From: Rhodovulum steppense
Lineage (GTDB): Bacteria > Pseudomonadota > Alphaproteobacteria > Rhodobacterales > Rhodobacteraceae
Direction of reading: 5' to 3'
Length of the DNA stretch: 64,000 bases
Assembly: GCF_004339675.1 (NCBI RefSeq)
Contig: NZ_SLVM01000009.1
Span: 85,679-149,678 of the forward strand
In this document: one piece after another, positions 8,551 through 16,541 of the stretch
Numbering within the stretch: position 1 is the first letter of the stretch
Layout of the letters: each line of letters begins with the position of its first letter
Program-made: the position numbers and the translations under genes
Notes under the pieces: model-generated
Databases searched by the model: none
Seen by the model: only the letters and a program-made list of their open reading frames with translations
Told to the model about the DNA's origin: nothing

Positions 8551-9414
8551 TCACAGCTCCTTGCGGATATCGACAAAGCGCAGCAGCGTGCCGATCACCA
8601 TCAGCACCGTGACCAGCAGGATCACCGCCGTCGCCGCGGCCGAAGGGTATTGCAAAAGCGCGATGTCGTTCGAGATCAGCCGCCCGACATTGGCCGACTG
8701 GCTGCCCGACATGAAGCGCACGGTGATGAAATCGCCCATGACCAGCGTGACGACGAAGATCGAGCCGATCATGATGCCGGGCTTGCAGAGCGGGATGATG
8801 ACATTGGTCAGGATCTGGAACCCGCTCGCGCCCGCGTCATTGGCGGCCTCGATCAGGCTGCGGTCGATGCGCATCATGGTGTTGAAGATCGGCACCACCA
8901 TGAACAGCGTGTAAAGGTGGACAAAGGCCAGGATCACCGAGAAATCCGAGAACAGCAGCCATTCCAGCGGCTCGTCGATCACCCCCCAGGAGATCAGCGT
9001 GGAATTGGCCAGCCCGTTGCGCCCCAGGAACGGAATCCAGGAAATCATGCGGATGATGTTCGAGGTCCAGAACGGGATCGTGCATAGCAGGAACAGCGCG
9101 ATCTGCCAGGTCTGGCTGCGGACATGGAAGGCCAGGAAATAGGCGACCGCAAAGCCGATCCCCAGCGTCAGCGCCCAGGTGACAAGCGCGTATTTGAACG
9201 TGTTCAGAAAGACCTGCAAGGTGACGGGCGAGGTCAGCAGGAAATGGTAATTGTCGAACTCGAAGGCCGGGTAGATCGAAAACTCTGTCGCGCCCCAGAA
9301 GCTGACGACCACGATCATCAGGATCGGCAGCACCAGAAAGAACGCCAGCACCGCCGCCAGCGGCGAGGCCAAGAGCCAGCCCGTCAGATGTCGGTTCCTG
9401 AAAAGTGCGGCCAT
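8551..9414 (-). CDS. ABC transporter permease, PotB-like
   Basis: First permease of the same importer, 287 residues with about six hydrophobic segments (for example GWLLASPLAAVLAFFLVLPI). The cytoplasmic EAA loop reads EAANDAGASGFQILTNVIIP, and GDFITVRFMSGSQSANVG near the C-terminus is typical of PotB relatives. Two in-frame ATGs lie 6 bp apart. AGGA has ideal 7-nt spacing to the second, so the inner one is chosen; the alternative start is at 9420. Expressed after the binding-protein gene across a spacer containing a strong hairpin. Confidence 0.9.
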   Translation of the reverse strand: MAALFRNRHLTGWLLASPLAAVLAFFLVLPILMIVVVSFWGATEFSIYPAFEFDNYHFLLTSPVTLQVFLNTFKYALVTWALTLGIGFAVAYFLAFHVRSQTWQIALFLLCTIPFWTSNIIRMISWIPFLGRNGLANSTLISWGVIDEPLEWLLFSDFSVILAFVHLYTLFMVVPIFNTMMRIDRSLIEAANDAGASGFQILTNVIIPLCKPGIMIGSIFVVTLVMGDFITVRFMSGSQSANVGRLISNDIALLQYPSAAATAVILLVTVLMVIGTLLRFVDIRKEL

Positions 9415-9442
9415 CGGCATGTCCTGTCGCGAAGGGCAAGGA

Positions 9443-9473
9443 CCGGCGCGCGCAAGGGTCGGGCGCGCGCCGG
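9443..9473 (-). other. Intercistronic hairpin between binding-protein and permease genes
   Basis: A perfect 11-bp GC-only stem (arms CCGGCGCGCGC and GCGCGCGCCGG) with a 9-nt loop lies 14 nt past the binding-protein stop, in a 73-bp gap. No T-run follows in the direction of transcription, so it does not look like an intrinsic terminator. In ABC operons such hairpins often protect the upstream binding-protein message from 3' exonucleases and give excess binding protein over permease; that role is inferred. Confidence 0.6.
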
Positions 9474-9487
9474 GAGGGTTCAGGCCG

Positions 9488-10762
9488 TCAGGCGGCGATG
9501 AACTCGTTCCACTTGCGGACCATGTACTGGTTTTCGTCCATCACCGCGTTCCAGCAGGCAACCGCGCCCATCCGGTCGTAGAACGATCCGCCATCGCGCA
9601 CGTCGCCCGCCTGCGCCATCGGTTGGCCCTGCGGGTTGGTGATGGTGTCGGTGGCGGGCTTGCCCTCGAACCAGTAGCCCCATTCGTTTTCGGACATGAA
9701 GTCCTTCGACGTTTCGGGCACCGCCGAGTAATAGCCCTGCCGCATCAGGAAGCCGCCGACCCAGCCCGAGAGATACCAGTTGATGTATTCATAGGCCGCA
9801 TCCAGCGCGAGCCCCGACAGGTTCGCCGACAGCCCGATGCCGCCGCCCCAGGAACGGTAGCCCTCTTTCAGCGGCTGGTAGACGCAGGGGATGCCGCGCG
9901 ACTTGACCGCCGTGATGGCGGGCGACCACATCGACTGGATCACCACCTCTCCGCTCGCCATCAGGTTCACGCTTTCGTCGAAGGTCTTCCAGAAGGCGCG
10001 GAACTGGCCGGCCTTCTTGGCCTCGGTAAAGATCGCCATGGTCTTGTCGATTTCTTCGCGGGTCATGTTGCCCTTGTCGCCATAGGCGATCTCGCCCATC
10101 GCCTCGCAGACCATGGCGGCGTCCATGATGCCGATCGAGCTGATGTCGAGGATCGACGCCTTGCCCTTGAATTCGGGGTTCAAGAGTTCCGTCCAGCTTT
10201 CGATGGGACGGCCGATCAGGTCGGGGCGGATGCCCAGCGTGTCGGCGTTGTAGATCGTCGGGATCAGCGTCATCCAGCCCGATTCCTCGGCCACGAAATC
10301 CTTGCCGCCGGGGCCGGAGGTGAAGCCCACGCTATGCGGCGCGGTGCCCTGCGCGATGGTGCTTTCCGGCGTCAGCTTGCCCGAGCGGAAGATGCCCACG
10401 ATCTTGTCGTAGTTCTTGATCTTCGAAGTATCCATCGCCTGAAGGTTGCCGGTGGGCCAGACCTTCTTGCAGATCCAGTATTCGATATCGGCGATGTCGA
10501 AGGATTTCGGCTGGGTCGCGGCGCGCTGGGTCACGGCGTCGCTGTCCAGCGCGGTCATTTCCAGCGTGAAGCCCAGGTCTTCCTTGACCTTCTGCGCCAC
10601 CTCGTTGAGGTTCGACACGCCCGTTCCGAACTGGCGCAGCGTGATGTCCTTGATGTTCTGCGCCCAGATCATCGGCGCGGGGAAGGCACTGGCCGCCACG
10701 CCCGCGGCGGCGCCCGTCAGCAGGGTCCGGCGGCTCAGGCCGGGTTTGGTCGCTTGGGTCAT
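9488..10762 (-). CDS. ABC transporter substrate-binding protein (family 1, PotD-like), Tat-exported
   Basis: 424 residues. SRRTLLTGAAAGVAASAFPA is a twin-arginine signal followed by a likely cleavage site after MIWAQ. The mature part (ITLRQFGTGVSNLNEVAQKV, FDIADIEYWICKKVWPTGNL, WTELLNPEFKGKASILDIS, VVIQSMWSPAITAVKSRGIP) follows the type II periplasmic-binding fold of PotD/iron-type binding proteins. GGAGAG lies 5 nt before the chosen ATG; a start four codons earlier (10774) would leave that site inside the gene. It binds the imported ligand, which the sequence does not identify. Confidence 0.9.
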   Translation of the reverse strand: MTQATKPGLSRRTLLTGAAAGVAASAFPAPMIWAQNIKDITLRQFGTGVSNLNEVAQKVKEDLGFTLEMTALDSDAVTQRAATQPKSFDIADIEYWICKKVWPTGNLQAMDTSKIKNYDKIVGIFRSGKLTPESTIAQGTAPHSVGFTSGPGGKDFVAEESGWMTLIPTIYNADTLGIRPDLIGRPIESWTELLNPEFKGKASILDISSIGIMDAAMVCEAMGEIAYGDKGNMTREEIDKTMAIFTEAKKAGQFRAFWKTFDESVNLMASGEVVIQSMWSPAITAVKSRGIPCVYQPLKEGYRSWGGGIGLSANLSGLALDAAYEYINWYLSGWVGGFLMRQGYYSAVPETSKDFMSENEWGYWFEGKPATDTITNPQGQPMAQAGDVRDGGSFYDRMGAVACWNAVMDENQYMVRKWNEFIAA

Positions 10763-10789
10763 CTGTCTCTCCATGATGGACGTCTGGTG

Positions 10790-11785
10790 TCACGCGCCAA
10801 GCGCGTGGAGGTTGGCGTCGTCCCAGCTCAGCCCGACGCTGTCGCCGGGCTGGATGGGTTGGACGAAATACTGCTCCTCGGGCAGAAGCGCGGTGATCTC
10901 CTGATCGCCCGCGGCCAGCAGGGTCAGCGCGACGCTGGCGCCCTGGTATTCGATGCCTGTCACCCGGCCTTCCAGCCTGCCCTTGTCGGATCCGGTCAGG
11001 GCGATCCGGTCGGCGCGGATGGCGAAATGGCCCTGCGGCAGCGCGATCACGTTATGCCCGCCCATGAAGCGCGCGACGAATTCGGTGCGCGGCGCATTGA
11101 ACACCTCGCGCGCGGGGCCGGCCTGTTCGATGCGGGCGTTGTTCATCACCACGATCTCGTCGGCCAGCGCCAGCGCCTCGTCCTGGCCATGGGTGACATG
11201 GATGAAGGTGATCCCCAGTTCGCGCTGGAGCTTCTTCAACTCGGCCCGCATGCGGATGCGCAGGAACGGGTCCAGCGCCGACAGCGGTTCGTCCAGCAAC
11301 AGCACCTGCGGCCGGGTGATCAGCGCCCGCGCCAGCGCCACGCGCTGCTGCTGGCCGCCCGAAAGCTGCGCGGGCAGCCGGTCGGCCAGATGCTGCATGT
11401 GCACCAGTTCCAGCATCTCGCCCGCCTGCCTGCGGCGGGTGTCGCGGTCGATGCCCTTCATCTTGAGGCTGAAGGCCACGTTGTCGGTGACGCTGAGATG
11501 GGGAAACAGCGCGTAGTTCTGGAACATCATCGCGGTGCCGCGTTTCGCGGGCGGCAGATGCGCGATGTCGTGACCGCCCAGCACGATGGCGCCGTCCGAA
11601 ACGTCCTCATGGCCCGCGATCATCCTGAGCGTCGAGGATTTGCCGCAGCCCGACGGACCCAGCAGGCAGGCATAGCTGCCCGCGTGAAACAGATGGTGGA
11701 TGCCATCCACCGCAAGGCTCTGGCCGTACCGCTTGGTCAGGGCGACAAGTTCAAGGTCGAGGTCCGATCGCATGGGCGTTTCCAT
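10790..11785 (-). CDS. ABC transporter ATP-binding protein, PotA-like
   Basis: 331 residues. Nucleotide-binding domain with Walker A GPSGCGKSST, Q-loop FQNYALFPH, signature LSGGQQQRVALARAL, Walker B VLLLDEPLSALD and H-loop ITFIHVTHGQDEAL. The last ~90 residues form a TOBE regulatory domain (AIRADRIALTGSDKGRLEGR). First gene of the importer operon. Two ATGs 12 bp apart are possible starts: the first is used here, and the second (11773) has GGAAA 7 nt upstream. Divergent from the GntR gene, with a palindromic operator candidate between them. Confidence 0.93.
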   Translation of the reverse strand: METPMRSDLDLELVALTKRYGQSLAVDGIHHLFHAGSYACLLGPSGCGKSSTLRMIAGHEDVSDGAIVLGGHDIAHLPPAKRGTAMMFQNYALFPHLSVTDNVAFSLKMKGIDRDTRRRQAGEMLELVHMQHLADRLPAQLSGGQQQRVALARALITRPQVLLLDEPLSALDPFLRIRMRAELKKLQRELGITFIHVTHGQDEALALADEIVVMNNARIEQAGPAREVFNAPRTEFVARFMGGHNVIALPQGHFAIRADRIALTGSDKGRLEGRVTGIEYQGASVALTLLAAGDQEITALLPEEQYFVQPIQPGDSVGLSWDDANLHALGA

Positions 11786-11912
11786 CGCTGCTGACCCACC
11801 CTGTCGCGTGGGCCTGCGCCGGGGAACCGCAAGGCGCGGCCGGGGCGGGGGGATTCTTCAACTGCCCGCGGAATGGGCGATTGTGAGCGGGAATGTCTGC
11901 AAGGGATGCGCA

Positions 11913-11926
11913 GATTGTATACGATC
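11913..11926. promoter_or_regulatory. Candidate GntR-family operator
   Basis: GATTGTATACGATC is a 14-nt palindrome with a single mismatched pair, centred between the divergent importer operon and the GntR gene. Its core resembles TTGTATACAA-type sites of FCD-subfamily GntR regulators (family knowledge). Its position would allow one bound repressor to control both directions. Confidence 0.5.
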
Positions 11927-12032
11927 CTGTGTCCGAACCCGCCCCGCCCTCGCGAATCTTGAGCCCCGTCCGGTATTTCGCCAAACAGGGGCAAACGGGC
12001 CCCCGCCCCGCCCAACGAAAGAAAGTCATCCG

Positions 12033-12755
12033 GTGAACGAGCTTGGCATCCCCACCGCGCATGCGGCCGGTCGTGAAAGCGGCCGTGCCACGCGCGCGCG
12101 AGAGGTGGCCGACAGCCTGACGCGGGCGATTCACGAACACCGGCTGGGGCCGGGGATGAAGCTGTCCGAGGACGAGGTGGGCGAGATTTTCGGCGTCAGC
12201 CGGACCATCGTGCGCGCCGCGCTGCAACAGCTGGCCCATGACCAGCTTGTGACGATCGAGCCCCATCGCGGCGCCTTTGTCGCCCAGCCCTCGGTGCGCG
12301 AGGCGCGCGAGGTGTTCGAGGCGCGCGCGCTGCTGGAACCGCGCACCGCCCGATCCGCCGCAGAGCGCGCCACGCCCGAGGATATCGCGATCCTGCGCCG
12401 CCACATCACGCAGGAACATGCCGCGCTGCATGCCGGGCAGGACGGCGCGGCGCTGCGGCTGTCGGGGCTTTTCCATATCGAGATTGCCCGCATCGCCGAC
12501 CAGGCCACCATCGCCGAGTTCATCGGCCAGCTTGTGTCGCGCTCGTCGCTGGTGATTGCGCTTTACTGGCGGCGGCGCAACGCGCTATGCGAAAGTCATG
12601 CCCATGACGCGCTGCTCAAGGCGCTGGCCGACCGGGACGGGGCACTGGCCGAAGACCTGATGAAGGGGCACCTGCTGGACCTGTTGTCCTCGCTCGACCT
12701 GCGCGAGGCGCCGGGACAGCGGCGCTCGCTCAAAGAGGCGCTGGGGCGGGCATGA
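12033..12755 (+). CDS. GntR-family regulator with FCD domain
   Basis: 240-residue DNA-binding regulator. A winged HTH (KLSEDEVGEIFGVSRTIVRA then ALQQLAHDQLVTIEPHRGAF) is followed by an all-helical FCD effector domain (REAREVFEARALLEPRTARS, GLFHIEIARIADQATIAEFI). FCD domains bind small carboxylates or related ligands, often with a metal held by Asp/His residues. The GTG start is placed just before the first conserved residues; no upstream ATG in this frame gives a plausible protein, and the ribosome site (GAAAG) is weak. Probably represses the divergent ABC/racemase operon and itself. The GNAT gene overlaps its stop. Confidence 0.9.
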   Translation: MNELGIPTAHAAGRESGRATRAREVADSLTRAIHEHRLGPGMKLSEDEVGEIFGVSRTIVRAALQQLAHDQLVTIEPHRGAFVAQPSVREAREVFEARALLEPRTARSAAERATPEDIAILRRHITQEHAALHAGQDGAALRLSGLFHIEIARIADQATIAEFIGQLVSRSSLVIALYWRRRNALCESHAHDALLKALADRDGALAEDLMKGHLLDLLSSLDLREAPGQRRSLKEALGRA

Positions 12756-13579
12756 AACCAAGGACCATGAGCCGAAGGGAACTCGACCTCGTGCTGGGCT
12801 GGGCCGCCGAGGAGGGCTGGAACCCGGGGCTGGAGGATGCCGAGCCGTTCCACGCAACCGATCCCGAGGGGTTCTTCGTCGCCGAAGTGGATGGCAGGGT
12901 GGCGGCCGCGATCTCGGTGGTGAACCATTCCGACAGGGTGGCGTTTCTGGGGCTTTACATCTGCCACCCGGACTATCGCGGCAAGGGGATCGGCCTGCAC
13001 CTGTGGCAGCATGCGCTGGAGCATGCCGGGCCGCGCAGCGTGGGGCTGGACGGGGTGGCGGCGCAGCAGGCGAACTATGCCCGATCGGGCTTTGCGATGG
13101 CGGGACGCACGGTGCGCTTTGCGGGGGTGCTGCCGGGAGCGCCGCATGCGGGCATCGGACCGGTCGGCGCGCGCGAACGGCCCGGGCTGATCGCGCTGGA
13201 AGCGCGCGCCGCGGGCCATGAGAAGCCGCGCTTCCTGTCCGGATGGCTGGCCGACACGGCCACGCGCAAGACCCTGGTGGCGCGCGCCGAGGGCGAGATC
13301 GCGGGCTTCGTCACGCTGCGCGAATGCCGCGAGGGCTACAAGATCGGCCCGCTGGTGGCGCGCACCGAGGCGATTGCCGCGGCGCTGATCGAGGCGGCGG
13401 GGGTGGTGACGGGCGAGGCGGCGGTGATGATCGACCTTCCCGCCGACGGGCGGTGGCTTTCGGCCCATTGCGCCGGACTTGGGATGGTGCCGGTGTTCGA
13501 GACGGCGCGGATGTACCGGGGCGAGGCGCCGGTGGGCGGTGACGTGATTTCCGCGGTGGCGACGCTGGAACTGGGCTAG
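12752..13579 (+). CDS. GNAT-family N-acetyltransferase, two-domain (YitH-like)
   Basis: 275 residues. The N-terminal half is a GNAT fold: FLGLYICHPDYRGKGIGLHL holds the acetyl-CoA-binding R/Q-x-x-G-x-G motif (RGKGIG) and NYARSGFAMAGRTVRFAG closes the domain. The C-terminal half (GEIAGFVTLRECREGYKIGP, DLPADGRWLSAHCAGLGM) resembles the second acetyltransferase-like domain of YitH-type proteins. Its ATG overlaps the GntR stop (ATGA), so the two are co-translated. The acetyl acceptor is unknown; context suggests a nitrogenous product of the imported compound. Confidence 0.85.
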   Translation: MKPRTMSRRELDLVLGWAAEEGWNPGLEDAEPFHATDPEGFFVAEVDGRVAAAISVVNHSDRVAFLGLYICHPDYRGKGIGLHLWQHALEHAGPRSVGLDGVAAQQANYARSGFAMAGRTVRFAGVLPGAPHAGIGPVGARERPGLIALEARAAGHEKPRFLSGWLADTATRKTLVARAEGEIAGFVTLRECREGYKIGPLVARTEAIAAALIEAAGVVTGEAAVMIDLPADGRWLSAHCAGLGMVPVFETARMYRGEAPVGGDVISAVATLELG

Positions 13580-13632
13580 GCGCGGTTTCGCCCCGGTCGG
13601 CGCCGGGCGATCCGCCGGGGGCTCTGCCCGTC

Positions 13633-13686
13633 GCCATTGTCGCTCGGAGTTGCCGTTGGTGCGCCATTGGTTCGAGCGACAATGGC
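13633..13686. repeat. 14-bp perfect inverted repeat in a convergent gap
   Basis: Arms GCCATTGTCGCTCG and CGAGCGACAATGGC are separated by 26 nt. An overlapping alternative pairing also exists: TCGCCATTG at 13631 with CAATGGCGA ending at 13705. It lies between the convergent GNAT and urate oxidase genes, so a bidirectional transcription block is possible. There is no T-run, so it is not a standard intrinsic terminator. Confidence 0.6.
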
Positions 13687-13700
13687 CACGGCGCTTCAAT

Positions 13701-13740
13701 GGCGACCCCCGGGATATTTCGGCCAGGAAGAAGGGGGGAT
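13701..13740 (-). repeat. Copy 1 of an intergenic element shared with position 50971
   Basis: Read on the minus strand this holds CTTCTTCCTGGCCGAAATAT followed by CCCGGGGGTCGCC. A close relative, CTTCTTCTGGCCCCAAATAT then CCCCGCCGG, occurs 37 kb away in another intergenic gap. From memory, similar AAATATCC-type motifs recur between genes in Rhodobacterales genomes; a genome search would settle it. Confidence 0.5.
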
Positions 13741-13763
13741 CGGGGCCGCGGGCAGGCGCGGGG

Positions 13764-15017
13764 CTATTGCGCGCGGGCCATCTGCCGTGCCGCGCCGATG
13801 GCGCGATACCAAGCGACGATCCGGGCGCGTTCTGCCTCCTCGATCTGCATGAGGTTGCCGGGCGGCATGGCATGGGTGGTGCCCGCCTGAAGGTAGATCG
13901 CCCGCGCCTGCGCCGCGATCTGGGCCTCGGTCTCAAGCCGCACGCCCCTGGGCGCGGTGGCAAGCCCCGGCCAGAGCGGTTCGGCGGCGTGGCACATCGC
14001 GCAGCGCGTCTCGACGATCTCGCGCACTTCGGCGAAATGGGCGGCGGCGACCGCCGGGGCCAGGTGGGCGGGCAGGGCAGTGTCCTGAACCGGCTCCGCG
14101 CCCTTCAGCATCGGCGCGGCCGACAGCGCCATGATCGCCAGAAAGACTGCGGCCGTCGCCCCCCAGGTCCAGTTCGGGCGGCCCTTGCGGGCGTGCATCG
14201 TGTTGAAATAATGCCGGATCGTCACGCCCATCAGGAAGACAAGGCTGGCGATGATCCAGTTGTGCTCGCTGGCAAAGGCCAGCGGGTAATGGTTCGACAG
14301 CATCAGGAAGATCACCGGCAGCGTCAGGTAATTGTTGTGCATCGAGCGTAGCTTGGCGATCGCGCCATATTTCGGGTCGGGCGTGCGGCCGGCCTTGAGG
14401 TCGGCCACCACGATCCGCTGGTTCGGCATGATGACAAGGAAGACATTGGCCACCATGATCGTGCCGGTGAAGGCGCCCAGATGCAAAAGCGCCGCGCGTC
14501 CCGTGAAGACCTGCGTGTAAGCCCATGACATAAAGACAAGAATGGCAAACAGGATCAGCATCAGCGTGGTCGGCTTGCGGCCCAGCTTGCTGCGGCACAG
14601 CAGGTCGTAGAGCACCCAGCCCAGCGCCAGCGAACCGGCCGAGATCGCGATGGCCTGCCATTGGGTCAGGTCCATCTTCGTGTAATCGATGAGGTAAAGC
14701 TCCGCCCCGACCCAGTAGACAACAGCCAGAAGCGCAAAGCCCGAGATCCAGGTCCAGTAGGCCTCCCATTTGAACCAGGTCAGGTGCTCGGGCATGTGGT
14801 CGGGGGCCACGGTGTATTTCCGGATATGGTAGAAGCCCCCGCCATGGACCTGCCATTCCTCGCCCAGCACGCCCCGGGGCATGTTCGGCGCCTTTTGCAG
14901 CCCCAGATCCAGCGCGATGAAATAGAAGGACGATCCGATCCAGGCGATGCCGGTGATGACATGCAGCCAGCGGATGGCAAATTCCAGCCAGTCGAGGATC
15001 ATCGCGGTGTCGAACAT
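13764..15017 (-). CDS. puuD: Membrane-bound urate oxidase with cytochrome c domain (PuuD)
   Basis: Oxidises urate to 5-hydroxyisourate at the inner membrane and passes electrons through a fused cytochrome c. 417 residues. The N-terminal ~300 contain about eight membrane helices with family residues HVITGIAWIGSSFYFIALD, GGGFYHIRKYTVAPDHMPEH and MHNNYLTLPVIFLMLSNHYP. The C-terminus carries one heme c site, CAMCH (residues 339-343), with a probable Met ligand in THAMPPGN (about 384). This soluble-cofactor-independent urate oxidase is typical of alphaproteobacteria lacking uricase. Divergent from the LysR gene, with a palindromic box in the gap. Confidence 0.95.
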   Translation of the reverse strand: MFDTAMILDWLEFAIRWLHVITGIAWIGSSFYFIALDLGLQKAPNMPRGVLGEEWQVHGGGFYHIRKYTVAPDHMPEHLTWFKWEAYWTWISGFALLAVVYWVGAELYLIDYTKMDLTQWQAIAISAGSLALGWVLYDLLCRSKLGRKPTTLMLILFAILVFMSWAYTQVFTGRAALLHLGAFTGTIMVANVFLVIMPNQRIVVADLKAGRTPDPKYGAIAKLRSMHNNYLTLPVIFLMLSNHYPLAFASEHNWIIASLVFLMGVTIRHYFNTMHARKGRPNWTWGATAAVFLAIMALSAAPMLKGAEPVQDTALPAHLAPAVAAAHFAEVREIVETRCAMCHAAEPLWPGLATAPRGVRLETEAQIAAQARAIYLQAGTTHAMPPGNLMQIEEAERARIVAWYRAIGAARQMARAQ

Positions 15018-15063
15018 CTGGGGTCTCCTTGCGGTCCTTCCGGCAAGCTATACGGACCCTGGG

Positions 15064-15084
15064 CTTTCTGATAATTCCTGAAAC
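15064..15084. promoter_or_regulatory. Candidate LysR-type box upstream of puuD/lysR
   Basis: Contains TTTCTGATAATTCCTGAAA, an inverted repeat of the form TTTC-N11-GAAA. The same form with the same spacing recurs at 16469 in the other divergent gap of this cluster. A degenerate half site (TTTCAAGAATACCCGAA) follows at 15095. LysR regulators commonly bind interrupted dyads of this size and autoregulate, which fits the position. Confidence 0.5.
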
Positions 15085-15132
15085 CGCCGATCAGTTTCAA
15101 GAATACCCGAACAATCGCCCCGTGACCGATCC

Positions 15133-16065
15133 GTGACCAGCCTCAACAATATCCGCATGTTCGTGCGCGTCTACGAACTGGAAAACATGTCCGCCGCCGC
15201 GCGCGATCTTCAGGTCTCGGCGGCGGTGGCCTCGTCACGGATCGCGGAGCTTGAGCGGCATCTGGGCATCCGGCTGTTCGTGCGCACCACGCGGTCGATC
15301 CAGCCGACCGAGCAGGGCCGCATCTATTACCCCAAGGCGGTCAAGGTGCTGGAGGCGCTGGAGGAGGCCGAGGCGGCGGTGCATGAGGTGACGCTGAACC
15401 CGCGCGGCTCGATCTTCGTCTCGGCGCCGCTGGGGGTGGGGCGGCGGCTGATCGCGCCCAACGTGGCGCAATTTCACGAGAAATACCCCGAGGTGCATGT
15501 CCGGTTGCGGCTGTCGGACCGCCGGGTGGATGTGACGGGCGAGGGGCTGGATGTCAGTTTCGCGCTGGGCGATCTGCCCGATTCGGGACTGCGGGTGCGG
15601 ATGCTGGCCGATTGCCCGCGGGTGCTGTGCGCCGCGCCCGCCTATGTCGAAAGGCGGGGGATGCCGCGGGCGGGGGCCGATCTGGTGGCGCAAGGGCATG
15701 ACTGCCTCTTGCTGCGCTTCCCCGGCTCGACCGAATTCCGCTGGACGCTGCGCACGCCCGAGGGGCTGCAGCGCTTCGACATCAAGGGGCCCTATGCCTG
15801 CGACGATGGCGATGTGCTGACGGAATGGGCGCTGGACGGGCGGGGGATCGTGATGAAACCCGTGTTCGACGTGGCCGAGCATCTGGCCTCGGGCGCGCTG
15901 GTGCCGGTCTGCGAATCGACCCCGCCGCCGGATGCGCAACTGGCCTGCCTGTTCCCGCACAAGCGCAACCAGGACCCCAAGTCGCGCCTGTTCATCGAGT
16001 TCATGGCCGAACGCATCCGCGCCGAGCTGCGCGCCCGCGAGCGGGTCTTTCAACTGCCGCGATAA
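15133..16065 (+). CDS. LysR-family regulator of the urate cluster
   Basis: 310 residues. N-terminal winged HTH ([58 protein letters not shown]) and a C-terminal periplasmic-binding-like sensor domain ([20 protein letters not shown] onward). The GTG start gives the canonical LysR N-terminus. Divergent from puuD and convergent with the HIU hydrolase gene, whose 3' end overlaps this one by 16 bp. The likely effector is urate or a downstream ureide (inference). Confidence 0.9.
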   Translation: MTSLNNIRMFVRVYELENMSAAARDLQVSAAVASSRIAELERHLGIRLFVRTTRSIQPTEQGRIYYPKAVKVLEALEEAEAAVHEVTLNPRGSIFVSAPLGVGRRLIAPNVAQFHEKYPEVHVRLRLSDRRVDVTGEGLDVSFALGDLPDSGLRVRMLADCPRVLCAAPAYVERRGMPRAGADLVAQGHDCLLLRFPGSTEFRWTLRTPEGLQRFDIKGPYACDDGDVLTEWALDGRGIVMKPVFDVAEHLASGALVPVCESTPPPDAQLACLFPHKRNQDPKSRLFIEFMAERIRAELRARERVFQLPR

Positions 16066-16394
16066 GTGGAATAGCCATAGGGCGAGAGCAGGAGCGGCAC
16101 ATGGTAATGGCTGGTCTCGGACATGATGAAGCGCAGCGGGATCACGTCGAGGAAATCCGCCGCCAGCCCCAGCCCGCGCAGGTAATCGCCCGCATGGAAC
16201 ACCAGTTCATAGCTGCCGGGGGCAAAGACGTCGGCGGGCAGGATCGGGGCATCGGTGCGCCCGTCTTCATTGGTAAGCATCTCGGCCAGCCTGGTGCGGG
16301 TCTCGCCCTCCAGCCGGTAAAGCGCGATCCGCAGCCCCGCCGCCGGGCAGCCGCGCGCCGTGTCCAGAACATGGGTCGTCAGATATCCGGGCAT
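16050..16394 (-). CDS. uraH: 5-Hydroxyisourate hydrolase (transthyretin-like)
   Basis: Hydrolyses 5-hydroxyisourate, the product of PuuD, to OHCU. 114 residues, the usual size. The hallmark N-terminus [19 protein letters not shown], the central [11 protein letters not shown] and the C-terminal [19 protein letters not shown] (the YRGS tail that distinguishes HIU hydrolase from transthyretin) are all present. The active-site His near the start, the Arg in GRTD and the two His in HYH are intact. Transcribed away from puuE-uraD, sharing a 147-bp divergent control region. Confidence 0.96.
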   Translation of the reverse strand: MPGYLTTHVLDTARGCPAAGLRIALYRLEGETRTRLAEMLTNEDGRTDAPILPADVFAPGSYELVFHAGDYLRGLGLAADFLDVIPLRFIMSETSHYHVPLLLSPYGYSTYRGS

Positions 16395-16468
16395 GTGAAC
16401 CTTCCCTTGCCGTTTCCCCGGTCATGCCGGAGCCTGCGCACAGGATAAACGCCCCCGTGCCGGAAACA

Positions 16469-16489
16469 CTTTCAGGATTTCCTTGAAAG
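16469..16489. promoter_or_regulatory. Candidate LysR-type box upstream of uraH/puuE-uraD
   Basis: Contains TTTCAGGATTTCCTTGAAA, again TTTC-N11-GAAA, 53 bp before the puuE-uraD start and 75 bp before the uraH start. Identical half-sites and spacing to the box at 15064 suggest one regulator for both divergent promoters. Confidence 0.5.
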
Positions 16490-16541
16490 ACGCGGGCATC
16501 CTTCTTGGAATATGCGAAAGTGTAGCAACCGGAGGTTCATC

